Assembly (NCBI GenBank): GCA_028283145.1
Contig: JAPYNY010000012.1
Location: 18,209-82,208, forward strand
Direction of reading: 5' to 3'
Length of the DNA stretch: 64,000 bases
Origin: Candidatus Hopanoidivorans cymbastelae
GTDB lineage: Bacteria > Actinomycetota > Acidimicrobiia > Acidimicrobiales > Hopanoidiivorantaceae
Shown here one piece after another: positions 1 to 9,073 of this stretch. The position numbers were made by a program, and so were the translations under genes. The notes under the pieces are model-generated. The model saw only the letters and a list, made by a program, of their open reading frames with translations, did no database searches and had not been told where the DNA came from. The number at the start of each line of letters is the position of its first letter. Positions within the stretch are counted from its first letter, which is position 1.

Positions 1-579
1 TTGAACGTCCCGCAGCTCATTTTCAGGGGTACGTTTCAGCAGGCCAGCTTGGAGAAGAATATCGGTGGGATGTGACAGGGCTCCCTGTAAGCCCATTTTA
101 GCGTTGCTCCAACTGCCAGGCGCCCAGCCCAGCATCCAGCGTTTGGCAATCTCGGAGTTATAGCCTCGTTCCCGCAAATAGCTCCGTGCTTCTCGCGCAT
201 CAGCACCAAAAAGCAAGCTGTGATACCAGTTGCAAGCATCCTTGAGAGCCGCCAGCATTTTCTTTCTGGAAGTATCCTTGGCACCGGAAATGCGAGTCAG
301 ACGCACTCCGGCTCTGTCAGCTAGCCACTCCACAGCCTCAGTGAAGTCAAGGTTTTCAGTTTTTTGGACGAAGGTGAAGCAGTCACCACTTTCCTTGCAG
401 CCAAAGCAATGAAAAAAACATTCCTGTTCGTTGACTGTGAAGGACGGAGTTTTTTCTGCATGAAAGGGGCACAGACCGACCAGGCGAGTTCCGCTGCGTC
501 GCAGCTGTGTGTAAGCCGAGACAAGATTGGCCATATCCGTAGCTGCCCGTATTGCGTCTATGTCTTCTCGGGAGTACAT
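1..579 (-). CDS. dnaG: DNA primase, N-terminal part (runs off the window start)
   Basis: Primase makes the RNA primers for chromosomal replication with the DnaB helicase. The visible 193 codons start at an ATG (577-579) and stay open to base 1, so this is the 5' third of the gene. A CHC2 zinc ribbon is complete: C37, H40, C58 and C61 in the contexts CPFH and CFHCFGC. Residues after about 100 match the start of the primase catalytic core (SYLRERGY, WMLGWAPGSW). No strong Shine-Dalgarno is visible; AGAGA lies about 10 nt upstream. It is preceded on the same strand by glyS with a 55-bp gap. The family call is secure; the C-terminal part is not seen. Confidence 0.93.
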   Translation of the reverse strand, partial: MYSREDIDAIRAATDMANLVSAYTQLRRSGTRLVGLCPFHAEKTPSFTVNEQECFFHCFGCKESGDCFTFVQKTENLDFTEAVEWLADRAGVRLTRISGAKDTSRKKMLAALKDACNWYHSLLFGADAREARSYLRERGYNSEIAKRWMLGWAPGSWSNAKMGLQGALSHPTDILLQAGLLKRTPENELRDVQ

Positions 580-634
580 TTATGCACTGTCTCTAGCTTT
601 GCTTGGATTGGGTTTTCTTGGGCAAATGGCGTTC

Positions 635-1969
635 TCAAATAGCAAGTTGGTTGCGTAAATTCTCCAACAAGGTGTCAATGGGAACTCGTTGCTGATCCAT
701 GGTGTCACGCTCTCTGATGGTCACGCACTTATCCTCCAGTGTCTCAAAATCTATGGTCACACAAAACGGGGTGCCGAGTTCGTCCTGTCGTCGGTAGCGC
801 CGCCCTATGGACTGTGTCTCATCATAGTCAATCATCAGGTAGGGTCTCAAAGTCTTGGCTATCTCCTGGGAGCAGTGCGCCAATGCTTCCTTGCGAGACA
901 ACGGCAAAATAGCTGCCTGGAAAGGCGCCAGATGTGGATTCAAGCGCAAGACTGTGCGAGTTTCACCTCGCACGTCTTCCTCGTCATAAGCAGCTAGCAA
1001 AAAAGCCAGCATGGCTCTGGTAGCGCCGGCAGCCGGTTCAATTACATGAGGCACATACCGATCTCCGCTGGCCTGGTCAAAATACTCCAACTTGTGGCCC
1101 GAATGCTGGGAATGTGCCGTCAGATCATAGTCACCGCGGTTGGCAATGCCTTCCAACTCTCCCCACCCCCAAGGATAGAGAAACTCCACATCACTGGTCT
1201 GGGAAGAGTAATGGCTCAATTCGTCTGCCTCATGTGCGCGCAGGCGGATTAAATCTGAGGGAATACCTAGGTCTTGATACCAACTAAGCCGTTCCTCACA
1301 CCAATAGCTGTGCCATTGGCTGCTCTGTGACGGGGGCACAAAATACTCCATTTCCATCTGCTCAAATTCTCTGGTCCTGAAGATGAAGTTGCCGGGGGTG
1401 ATCTCATTGCGGAATGACTTACCAATTTGAGCGATGCCAAAGGGCGGTTTTTTGCGAGCAGCGCCCATGACCAGAGCAAAATTCACAAACATGCCTTGGG
1501 CGGTTTCAGGACGTAGGTACACTGCCGCCCCTTCCTCTGCTACAGGACCAGCATGGGTCTTGAACATGAGATTGAATTCCCTAGCGTCGGTAAGTTCTCC
1601 GGATTTGCCACACGCCGGGCAAGTATTCAGATCGGGCAAATCGTCTTCACGATGTCGCAGACCGCAAGCCTTGCAGTCAACCAATGGGTCGGAAAAACTT
1701 TCCAAGTGGCCTGAAGCTTTCCAAACGGCAGGCGGCGCCAGAATTGAAGCATCCAGCCCAACTATGTCATCACGCAACTGCACCATATTGCGCCACCAAG
1801 CCTGCTTGACATTTCGCAGCATCAGCACCCCTGTTGGGCCAAAATCATAAGCTGAGCGAAAACCTCCATAAATTTCAGCTGACTGGAAAACAAAGCCCCG
1901 CCTTTTGGCCAGATTGGTGATTTTTTCCATGAGGTCGGATGCTGGGAGGTCGGATGTTGGCTTGGCCAT
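635..1969 (-). CDS. glyS: glycyl-tRNA synthetase, class II dimeric type
   Basis: Charges tRNA-Gly with glycine. At 444 aa it is the usual length for the alpha2-type GlyRS of actinobacteria and archaea. Visible landmarks are the N-terminal RRGFVFQSAEIYGG block, a zinc-binding insertion with two Cys pairs (CKACG and CPACG, about residues 98-120), class II motif 2 (IGKSFRNEITPG) and motif 3 (GATRAMLAFLL). The start is ATG and the stop TGA. It lies 28 bp downstream of recO on the same strand and 55 bp upstream of dnaG. Confidence 0.95.
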   Translation of the reverse strand: MAKPTSDLPASDLMEKITNLAKRRGFVFQSAEIYGGFRSAYDFGPTGVLMLRNVKQAWWRNMVQLRDDIVGLDASILAPPAVWKASGHLESFSDPLVDCKACGLRHREDDLPDLNTCPACGKSGELTDAREFNLMFKTHAGPVAEEGAAVYLRPETAQGMFVNFALVMGAARKKPPFGIAQIGKSFRNEITPGNFIFRTREFEQMEMEYFVPPSQSSQWHSYWCEERLSWYQDLGIPSDLIRLRAHEADELSHYSSQTSDVEFLYPWGWGELEGIANRGDYDLTAHSQHSGHKLEYFDQASGDRYVPHVIEPAAGATRAMLAFLLAAYDEEDVRGETRTVLRLNPHLAPFQAAILPLSRKEALAHCSQEIAKTLRPYLMIDYDETQSIGRRYRRQDELGTPFCVTIDFETLEDKCVTIRERDTMDQQRVPIDTLLENLRNQLAI

Positions 1970-1997
1970 AAGACAAGTCTAAAAGTGTTGATTGCAG

Positions 1998-2741
1998 CTA
2001 CAAACTTTGTGCTGGGTGGGTGGCTTTCAACGATTTCAGGGAGCGCTCAGAATGGCTTTGCAGCACTTTTTCTGCCAGCCACTCCAGTTCGTTGGCTGCA
2101 GTTTTATCTGCTCGGTTCAAAGCCTGGCGCAGCTTCCCCCCAAGTATTTCTTGCAACACAATTAGGGCTTGTGGGCTGATAGCTGTGCCTTTAGGATGCT
2201 GAGCGCAGGTCAGCCCGCCATCACGCAAATCGTAGTTGACCAGGTTTGACTCCGACCCGCAAATGGAGCACTCTTCGTGGTGGGGCGCCATCCCCTCATT
2301 TTGCAAGACTCGCCAGAGGAACCCAGCTAGCAGCATTTCAGAATCACCAGCTTCCAAGGTTTCCAAAGCGCCTTTTAAAATCTGATAGAGACCCGGATGT
2401 GGCACATCGTCCAAGGTTATGCTGTCGACAATTTCAAGCATTCTGGAGACTTTCAGAAGCCGTGTCAAATCCTCGCGAATATTGCGGTAATGAGATATGG
2501 CTTCGGCGCCAACTATGGTGTATAGCTCACCTTGGCCGCGATACAGCTCTGCTTTGATGCAGCTGCTCGGTTCAAGTCTGGCTCCAAAGCGGCTCTTGCC
2601 TTTCCTCACTCCTTTAGCTACGGCGCGAAGTTTGCCGCCCTCTTCAGACAGCAAAACTACAATTCGGTCGGCTTCACCAAATTTGTAAGTACGAAGAACT
2701 ATGGCAGAATCAGTGCGTCCTCGCAGGCGGTTTGCAGACAC
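1998..2741 (-). CDS. recO: DNA repair protein RecO
   Basis: RecO works with RecR (and RecF) to load RecA on SSB-coated single strands in recombinational repair. I place the start at GTG 2739-2741, giving 247 aa; longer readings would run deep into uppS. The start is preceded by AAAGGGTGG at a reasonable spacing and gives an N-terminal OB-fold typical of the family (DSAIVLRTYKFGEADRIV). The middle holds a zinc-binding region with a C-x2-C pair (CSICG) and a later Cys-His (TCAQH). It follows the uppS stop by 16 bp, so the two are probably cotranscribed. Confidence 0.9.
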   Translation of the reverse strand: MSANRLRGRTDSAIVLRTYKFGEADRIVVLLSEEGGKLRAVAKGVRKGKSRFGARLEPSSCIKAELYRGQGELYTIVGAEAISHYRNIREDLTRLLKVSRMLEIVDSITLDDVPHPGLYQILKGALETLEAGDSEMLLAGFLWRVLQNEGMAPHHEECSICGSESNLVNYDLRDGGLTCAQHPKGTAISPQALIVLQEILGGKLRQALNRADKTAANELEWLAEKVLQSHSERSLKSLKATHPAQSL

Positions 2742-2757
2742 AGGCGGTGCCCACCCT

Positions 2758-3534
2758 TTAGCGCCCGCCGTAGCGGCGCTCGCGACGCTGGTATTCTGCG
2801 ACAGCTTCAAAAAGATGTCGGCGGCGAAAATCAGGCCACAGAACATCAAAAAATACCAGTTCGCTATAGGCAATTTGCCATAAAAGGAAATTGGAAATTC
2901 GGCTTTCTCCCGAAGTGCGAATGACCAAGTCTGGATCGGGCATATCAGGAGAGTAGAGGTATTTGGAGATATCTTCTTCAGTAATCCGGAGGTCTTGGCA
3001 AGCTGTGGCAGAGTTGTCAGACCGCCCATCGGCATTGGAAAACTCGTTGAGGATAGATCTCAAAGCGTCCACGATCTCAGCTCTGCCACCGTAATTGAAG
3101 GCTACGGACAAGGTCATTTTGGAGTTGTCCCTAGTCAGTTCTTCAGCTTCTTGCATCTCTTTAATCAGGCCGGAGTTCACTGGCTGTTCACGGCGCCCGA
3201 TAAAGCGAATCCGGACGTTGCGTTCATGCAGTTCGTTCAGCCGTTTGCGCAATAAATTACGTGAAAAACCAAGCAGGTAGTCAACCTCTTCTTGGGGCCG
3301 CCTCCAATTTTCAGTGGAGAAGGCATAGACAGTAAGCCAAGAAATTCCTAGATCCAATACGCCCTCTATGGTGTCAAAAAGTGCTTCCTCTCCAGCGTTG
3401 TGCCCTTCTGTACGGGGCAAGCCCCGTTTGGCAGCCCAGCGGCCGTTGCCGTCCATGACACAAGCCACGTGCTTTGGAATAGCTCCTTGTGAAACATCTG
3501 GAAAAGGAGCTTTTGTCTGAGACTTGGCTGACAC
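2758..3534 (-). CDS. uppS: isoprenyl transferase (undecaprenyl/decaprenyl diphosphate synthase)
   Basis: A cis-prenyltransferase that condenses isopentenyl diphosphate onto an allylic primer to make the polyprenyl carrier for cell-wall precursors. The 258 aa match family length. The signature VMDGNGRWA is present with catalytic D28, followed by the RxxGHxxG-like stretch, STENWRRP and the C-terminal DLVIRTSGESRISNFLLWQ substrate-binding block. The start is GTG. It lies between corC and recO on one strand, as in many actinobacteria, and it supports the large mur/dcw cluster later in this window. Chain length of the product cannot be read from sequence. Confidence 0.95.
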   Translation of the reverse strand: MSAKSQTKAPFPDVSQGAIPKHVACVMDGNGRWAAKRGLPRTEGHNAGEEALFDTIEGVLDLGISWLTVYAFSTENWRRPQEEVDYLLGFSRNLLRKRLNELHERNVRIRFIGRREQPVNSGLIKEMQEAEELTRDNSKMTLSVAFNYGGRAEIVDALRSILNEFSNADGRSDNSATACQDLRITEEDISKYLYSPDMPDPDLVIRTSGESRISNFLLWQIAYSELVFFDVLWPDFRRRHLFEAVAEYQRRERRYGGR

Positions 3535-3549
3535 TATGTTTTAGCGTAG

Positions 3550-4899
3550 CTAGGGAGTTGTAATCTTAACCCTGGCTATCCGCTGGCCAACTATGCGTTC
3601 AACATGAAACAGACATCCCCCTATGGACAAGCTCTCCCCCTCCTGTGGCAGATGTCCGACGTGGGTAAAAATCAATCCGCCTATCGTTGCCCAATCTCCC
3701 TGGGGAAGTTCCTGATTCAAGACTTGCTCTATATCTTCTTGCGGAGCTCGCCCATTGACTCTGATACCACCTTCAGGCAGGCGTTCAATCAGCGGCTCCT
3801 CAATATCAAATTCATCAGTGATTTCCCCAACTAGCTCCTCGATTAAATCTTCCAAAGTTACCAGTCCGGCAGTTCCACCGAATTCGTCAATCAGCACTGC
3901 CAGATGCACACGCTTTTCCTGCATTTCACGCAACAGATCGCCAGCGGGTTTGGTATCGGGAATTAAAATCACAGGTCGCAGCACCGTGCCAACGGTGAGT
4001 TCGCTGGCCAACTCGGCTGCCGTCTCCCTGTCCAACTCGGCTGTGGTCTCTCCACCCGTCTCCCTGTCCAACTCGTCAGCCAACTCGTGATTTGGAGTTT
4101 TGAATTTTCCATTTTGAGTAGCCTGCTGCCGCACGGCCAGCATTAAATCCCGGGTGTGGACCACTCCGATTACGTGGTCGGCGCCTTTGTCCACCACAGG
4201 AAAGCGGCTGAACGCAGTTTTAAGCGAATCCTCCAAGGCATCTTCAATGGTCTGATCCTTATTCAAGGTAACCATATCGGTGCGTGGCACCATAACTTCG
4301 CGAGCTGTTACGTCCCCAAAACGCAAGATGGCTTGAATCAAGTCTCTTTCCTCTGTCCCGATCGAAGCATCGGCTTCGGCTTGTTCAGCTAGAGCAAGAA
4401 GTTCCTCTTCGGAGACAATAGGTTTGGCATTGGAATTCCCGTTACCTGCATAAATTCGGCTCAGTTTGGCCACCCAACCAAACATCGGAGCTTTTGAAAC
4501 GAACTTCAAGGGAGCAGCTAAAAACAGCGGCAGCATTTTTGGGTTGCGCAGAGCAGCCAGCTTGGGCAATAGCGAGGTAAGCAGATAAGACACCAGCACA
4601 GCGATGCCCATAGCTAGCCAAAAACCTCCAACTCCCCAGCGGTCAAAAGCAAAATACCCAACCAGTGCTATGGCCGAAATACGATTGAACACCGTAAATA
4701 GCAGAACTCCGGCCAAAGCCTGAGAACGGTTGGCCAGCACTTCGTTGAGCTTTTGAGCCCGCTTATGGCCCTCATCGGCCAGAGCTTCAATTTTGGCTTT
4801 GCTGACGGAAGTCAGCCCTGTCTCCAAAGCCGCCGACAAAGCTGCCAAGCCAGCTAGGAAAACGGTGCCAATTACAACAGCAAGTGCCTCAAGACTCAA
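3550..4899 (-). CDS. CNNM/CorC-family membrane protein with CBS domains
   Basis: A 449-aa hemolysin-C/CorC-type protein. It has an N-terminal DUF21 (CNNM) membrane region of about 3-4 helices (residues 1-140), a pair of CBS domains (about 195-345, including VMVPRTDM and LVTLEDLIEELVGEI) and a C-terminal CorC_HlyC domain (about 360-449). The family is linked to Mg2+/Co2+ transport or ion homeostasis; the substrate here is unknown. The start is TTG, overlapping the ybeY stop by 4 bp (TTGA). A 36-bp in-frame tandem duplication (4020-4039 and 4056-4075) adds two ELDRET units between the CBS repeats, an unusual acidic low-complexity insert. Confidence 0.88.
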   Translation of the reverse strand: MSLEALAVVIGTVFLAGLAALSAALETGLTSVSKAKIEALADEGHKRAQKLNEVLANRSQALAGVLLFTVFNRISAIALVGYFAFDRWGVGGFWLAMGIAVLVSYLLTSLLPKLAALRNPKMLPLFLAAPLKFVSKAPMFGWVAKLSRIYAGNGNSNAKPIVSEEELLALAEQAEADASIGTEERDLIQAILRFGDVTAREVMVPRTDMVTLNKDQTIEDALEDSLKTAFSRFPVVDKGADHVIGVVHTRDLMLAVRQQATQNGKFKTPNHELADELDRETGGETTAELDRETAAELASELTVGTVLRPVILIPDTKPAGDLLREMQEKRVHLAVLIDEFGGTAGLVTLEDLIEELVGEITDEFDIEEPLIERLPEGGIRVNGRAPQEDIEQVLNQELPQGDWATIGGLIFTHVGHLPQEGESLSIGGCLFHVERIVGQRIARVKITTP

Positions 4900-5513
4900 G
4901 GTTTTCGCTTGCTCCCTTGGGTTGCCAGCGGCAACTGTCTCGTGTCGCCAAAGTAGTTGGCCAGGTAGGTTTGTTGAAGTTCAAACATCAGGTCGTGAGC
5001 TTCAGTAGTGTCGTGGTCGTATCCGCAGACATGAAGGGTTCCATGCACAACCAATAGGGCAATCTCTGCTGAGGTTTCATCAAAATCGGGTTGGCTAAGG
5101 CGGACTGGTCGGCTCAGGGAATTGGGGCTGTGCCTATATTTTATGGCATTATGATAAGCCACTTCAGGACTTATGACCACATCTCCAAGCAGACAGGGAG
5201 CGGGCCGTGGTGGATGGGGAGCGGGCCGTGCCGACTGGTTGCCTGACAGCCAACTGTCATCGATAGGGAAGGCCAGCACATCTGTAGGTTCGTTGTGTCC
5301 CATGTGTGTCAGGTTCAGTTCAGCTATTTTCTGCTTGCTGACGAAAGTCAAACACATTTCCGATGCTTTGGGCGCCATTTCCCAAGACAAGACTCGTCTG
5401 GCTAAGTCCGCCCACAGTGGCTCCTCGATGCGCCAAAAAGATTGCTGATTTGCGACTGTAACAAGATAGTCGTCAAGTGAGCAACTGTTGTCAGCGGAAT
5501 GGGACAACTTCAT
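4896..5513 (-). CDS. ybeY: rRNA maturation endoribonuclease YbeY
   Basis: A metal-dependent RNase involved in 16S rRNA 3'-end processing and ribosome quality control. The zinc-binding motif HGTLHVCGYDH is complete near residues 155-165. At 205 aa it is somewhat longer than the usual ~150, because of an extended N-terminus and a Pro/Ala/Arg-rich insertion (PAPHPPRPAP) produced by a 21-bp in-frame duplication at 5196-5230, just before the GDVVISPEVA strand. The ATG overlaps the phoH stop (ATGA) and the stop overlaps corC, so translational coupling is likely. Confidence 0.93.
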   Translation of the reverse strand: MKLSHSADNSCSLDDYLVTVANQQSFWRIEEPLWADLARRVLSWEMAPKASEMCLTFVSKQKIAELNLTHMGHNEPTDVLAFPIDDSWLSGNQSARPAPHPPRPAPCLLGDVVISPEVAYHNAIKYRHSPNSLSRPVRLSQPDFDETSAEIALLVVHGTLHVCGYDHDTTEAHDLMFELQQTYLANYFGDTRQLPLATQGSKRKP

Positions 5514-6466
5514 TTTTGCCTTTGGGTTGACTTTTTGGAGTATTGCTCATAGGCGCCAATGATGCGCTCCACCACAGGATGTCGCACCACATCACCCCTG
5601 CCAAGGCTGATGAAAGCCAACTCATCTATCCCGCTCAGGATTTTATCCAGTCCCACCAAGCCGCTTTTACCACCGGGAACATCAATTTGAGTGATATCCC
5701 CCGTTATGACAGCCTTGGATTTGAAACCGATTCGAGTCAGAAACATCTTCATCTGCTGAGGTGTGGTGTTTTGGGCTTCGTCTAGGATAATAAAGCTGTT
5801 GTTCAGGGTTCTGCCGCGCATGAAAGCCAGCGGAGCTACCTCCACGGTCTCCTGATCCAGCCAGCGCTGGGCCAACTCGCGATCTACCATGTCAAATAGG
5901 GCGTCTTTGAGAGGCCTCAGGTAGGGATCTACTTTTGAAATCATGTCGCCGGGCAAAAAACCCAACCGCTCCCCTGCTTCCACAGCTGGACGGGTCAAAA
6001 TGATGCGCTCTACTTCCTTGGCAGACAGGGCTGCCACAGCCAAAGCCACAGCCAGCCAGGTCTTGCCCGTACCAGCTGGCCCGATGGCAAAAGTGATGAC
6101 GTTGCTGCGGACTGTGTCCACGTAGCGTTTTTGCCCCCTGGACAAGGGATAGACTGGCTTGCCTTTGCGAGTCCGGGTGATCTCAGCAGTCAAAACCTGG
6201 CTGGGTCGCTCTTGCAAGCCGACCATGTCAATGGTTTGAGAAATGCTGCGGGTATCCGGATTATGCCCGCTTTGGATCAGAGATATCAACTCTTCAAAGA
6301 CATTGGCTACCTGAGCGGCTCTATTGCCGTTGACTTCTACTTGGTTGCCGCGAACGTCTATATCGGTGTCGGGAAAAGCAGCTTGAATCTGGCGAAGGTT
6401 CTCGTCCCGCTCACCTAAAAGCCCTGCCATCAGGGTGTTGCCGGGTACAACTATTTTGGTAGCCAA
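5510..6466 (-). CDS. PhoH-family ATPase (PhoH-like)
   Basis: A cytoplasmic P-loop ATPase/helicase-like protein of 318 aa. Walker A is GPAGTGKTW at residues 129-137 and Walker B is FIILDEAQNTT. An N-terminal ~70-residue KH-like segment (GERDENLRQIQ onwards) matches the standard PhoH-L form. The family sits next to ybeY widely and is thought to act in RNA metabolism. The start is TTG at 6466, preceded by GAGAG. It begins 8 bp after the TauE-type gene and overlaps ybeY by 4 bp. Confidence 0.92.
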   Translation of the reverse strand: MATKIVVPGNTLMAGLLGERDENLRQIQAAFPDTDIDVRGNQVEVNGNRAAQVANVFEELISLIQSGHNPDTRSISQTIDMVGLQERPSQVLTAEITRTRKGKPVYPLSRGQKRYVDTVRSNVITFAIGPAGTGKTWLAVALAVAALSAKEVERIILTRPAVEAGERLGFLPGDMISKVDPYLRPLKDALFDMVDRELAQRWLDQETVEVAPLAFMRGRTLNNSFIILDEAQNTTPQQMKMFLTRIGFKSKAVITGDITQIDVPGGKSGLVGLDKILSGIDELAFISLGRGDVVRHPVVERIIGAYEQYSKKSTQRQK

Positions 6467-6474
6467 ACTTGCTC

Positions 6475-7386
6475 TCAGTTAGGGTCTTGAATTGGGTCGG
6501 GCAGGTTTTTCAGTGGCTTAGCCAGATTTTCTGCAGGAACAACTGAGTTCTCTACAAGCGTTGAGTTTTCTGCCAGCTCAACCGGATTAACTTCGTGTGG
6601 CGTCATCTTGAAGGCTCGCTGCAACATCCGCGTAGCTATCAACAACAGCAGTATTCCGAAAAGCACCTGGCCAAGGGTTTCGCTCAGCCAACTGGATACC
6701 CAAGCGCCTACCAGAGCTAGGGGTATGCCTCCCAGTCCAGCTGCTGTGCCTATCCTAAAGTCTATGTTTTCAAGTTTGTAGTTGCGATATGTACCAATCA
6801 GGGCGGTTGGTACAATCACCAGCAGGGAAGTGCCTTTGGCTACCACCGATGAAAAATCTAGCAAGAGGATAAAGACAGGCACCATAACCACTCCCCCGCC
6901 AATGCCTAGCAAGCCAGACAGCGTGCCGACGAAAATTCCCGTCAACACAAAGGTGAGCGCTACTAGAAAACTAAAGTCATAGCCGTCGGCGACATTGACA
7001 CTGCCCAGAATTAGTCGCCCAGCGCCCAGCAACATCACCAAGACAAAAACAAACATCAGCAATCGCAGGTTGATTTTTGACAACAACTTGGTGCCCAGCA
7101 GCACGCCCCAAAAAGAGCCGGCAAAAACCAGCGGGGAGGCCACCCAGTTGACAGATCCATCCAGAATATAAATCAGAACCCCTGAAGACGCCAAGAAGAC
7201 ATTGGGCAACAGTGAAGTGCCATGTGCCAACCGCTGCGGAAGCTTGGCAAACAGTATGAAGGCCGGCACTAGTAAAACCCCTCCCCCAATGCCAAAGAGA
7301 CCTGAAAGAAAACCGACAAAAAACCCAGTCAGAACGGCTAGACCGTCAGTTTTGGTGAGGTTAGGTAACTTTGAGCTAAGAGACAA
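6475..7386 (-). CDS. sulfite exporter TauE/SafE family permease
   Basis: An integral membrane protein of 303 aa with about eight hydrophobic segments in two homologous halves. Each half starts with a glycine-rich GxFGIGGGxLLVP-type motif (FGIGGGVLLVPAF near residue 30 and LGIGGGVVMVPVF near residue 160), which defines the TauE/SafE family of sulfur-oxyanion or organic-anion permeases. The C-terminal ~35 residues are a polar tail rich in Glu, Asn and Pro. The TTG start directly follows the TAA of the acyl-CoA ligase gene. The transported substrate cannot be inferred. Confidence 0.88.
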   Translation of the reverse strand: MSLSSKLPNLTKTDGLAVLTGFFVGFLSGLFGIGGGVLLVPAFILFAKLPQRLAHGTSLLPNVFLASSGVLIYILDGSVNWVASPLVFAGSFWGVLLGTKLLSKINLRLLMFVFVLVMLLGAGRLILGSVNVADGYDFSFLVALTFVLTGIFVGTLSGLLGIGGGVVMVPVFILLLDFSSVVAKGTSLLVIVPTALIGTYRNYKLENIDFRIGTAAGLGGIPLALVGAWVSSWLSETLGQVLFGILLLLIATRMLQRAFKMTPHEVNPVELAENSTLVENSVVPAENLAKPLKNLPDPIQDPN

Positions 7387-9051
7387 TTAGCTCACCATTT
7401 CGCGCAACTGAAATTTCAGTACCTTGCCTGAAGCGTTAGTCGGAAGCTCGGGTAAAAAGATTACTTTTTTGGGAACTTTGTAGTTGGCCATCTGCGTTTT
7501 GCACCAGTCTAGGAAATCTTGGTCATTAATTTGATGGGGTTCCCCGCTTGAGTGCAATTTGGGAACCACAAAGGCTGCGCAAACTTCACCCATCCGCTCA
7601 TCCGGCGTTCCCACTACAGCCACTTGGGCCACGCTTTCGTGTGCCAAAATCAGATTTTCTATTTCAGCGGGATAGGCGTTGAAACCACCGACTATGAACA
7701 TATCCTTCTTTCGGTCGGTTATGGCAATGTAGCCTTGGGCGTTCATGACGCCTATATCACCTGTGTGCAACCAGCCTTCAGAATCAATGGCCTGTAGGGT
7801 AGCTTCTGGGTCACCGAAATAACCTTGCATTACGTTATAGCCTCTGACCAGCACCTCACCAGCTTGGCCCCTTGGCAACTCAAAGCCGTCATCGTCGGCG
7901 ATACGCACTTCAACGCCAGCAATGGCGCACCCAGATGTGGTGGCTATGGTTTCAGGATCGTCATCGTGGCGACACATCGTGGCAATAGCTGAACTTTCTG
8001 TCAAGCCGTAGCCGGTTACCACCGTCTCAAAGCCGAGATGGTCCCGCATTTGGCGAATCAACTCAACTGGAATAACGGCTGCTCCGGTTACCGCCAGACG
8101 CAAAGAAGTCAAGTCAAAGTCGGGCAGTTGCGGGTGGTTGAGGATGCTTTGGTACAAGGTGGGTGGCCCAGGCATCACGCTGATGCGGTGGATAGCAACC
8201 TTGCGCATGACCTTTTCAACGTCAAAGACGGCATGCGGGTAGATGGCACATCCCGCCATTATAGAAGCCAACCAACCCGCCTTATAGCCGAAGCCATGGA
8301 AAAAAGGGTTGACGACGAGATAGCGGTCAGAACTGGTCAAGCCCACTAGATCGCTCCAGACCTTATAACCTCTGAGTGACTGGGCATGGGTGGTCATAAC
8401 CCCTTTGGGCATGCCAGTAGTGCCTGAAGTAAACAAGATATCTGAAAGATCCTGGCTGCGGCGAGCGTTGATGCGGGCTTGGAGTTCAGCATCTGAAACA
8501 CGTTCGGCACGAGACAAAAAATCTTGCCAACTTGTAAGCGCCCCGATCACCTGGGCAACTCCGCTAGGTGTTGCATCCAAAGACACAATCTCTGCTAACT
8601 CTGAGAGTCCTTTGACTGGAAGGTCAGCCGTAGCTGGGCCGTGAGCTTGCCCCAACAGATCCACGTAGTCGGTGTCAAGGAAGTTTTGAGTGCATAGCAG
8701 CATTGAAGCACCGCTTTTTTGAATGACAAAACCGGCCTCACGCCCTTTGAAACGAGTATTCAATGGCACTAGTACGGCACCAGCAGCTTGCAACCCTATG
8801 GCCGCTATGATCCATTCCGCCATGTTGGGCGCCCAGACAGCCACGCGATCATCTGGCTCAATGCCCGAAGCGATGAAGGCTTTGCCAGCTCGTTCCACCG
8901 CAGCTTGAAGTTGGTTGTAACTGAGTTGCTTATCTCTATCAGTGTCGGCTATGGCCACAGCATCTGGCTGTTCTTGCGCCTTGGTTTGCACCAGCTTGGG
9001 AATGGTTTCCCAGAGCAGGTCTCCACGAGTTGTATCAGCTGAGTTCGTCAT
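7387..9051 (-). CDS. AMP-dependent acyl-CoA synthetase (FadD3/FadD-like)
   Basis: An adenylate-forming enzyme expected to activate a carboxylic acid to acyl-AMP and then acyl-CoA. The nucleotide motif ILFTSGTTGMPKGV, the YGLTES motif, the GWLHTGDIG motif and the C-terminal catalytic lysine in TNASGKVLK are all present. I use ATG 9049-9051 (554 aa, MTNSADTTRGDL), which lies 22 bp after the previous gene; a longer reading to 9117 would overlap that gene and adds no conserved sequence. Similarity is to FadD3/FadD13-type ligases, but the acid substrate is unknown. It sits at the 3' end of the formate dehydrogenase operon with no obvious functional link. Confidence 0.88.
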   Translation of the reverse strand: MTNSADTTRGDLLWETIPKLVQTKAQEQPDAVAIADTDRDKQLSYNQLQAAVERAGKAFIASGIEPDDRVAVWAPNMAEWIIAAIGLQAAGAVLVPLNTRFKGREAGFVIQKSGASMLLCTQNFLDTDYVDLLGQAHGPATADLPVKGLSELAEIVSLDATPSGVAQVIGALTSWQDFLSRAERVSDAELQARINARRSQDLSDILFTSGTTGMPKGVMTTHAQSLRGYKVWSDLVGLTSSDRYLVVNPFFHGFGYKAGWLASIMAGCAIYPHAVFDVEKVMRKVAIHRISVMPGPPTLYQSILNHPQLPDFDLTSLRLAVTGAAVIPVELIRQMRDHLGFETVVTGYGLTESSAIATMCRHDDDPETIATTSGCAIAGVEVRIADDDGFELPRGQAGEVLVRGYNVMQGYFGDPEATLQAIDSEGWLHTGDIGVMNAQGYIAITDRKKDMFIVGGFNAYPAEIENLILAHESVAQVAVVGTPDERMGEVCAAFVVPKLHSSGEPHQINDQDFLDWCKTQMANYKVPKKVIFLPELPTNASGKVLKFQLREMVS

Positions 9052-9073
9052 GGCAATGCCAGGCTCAATTTGC

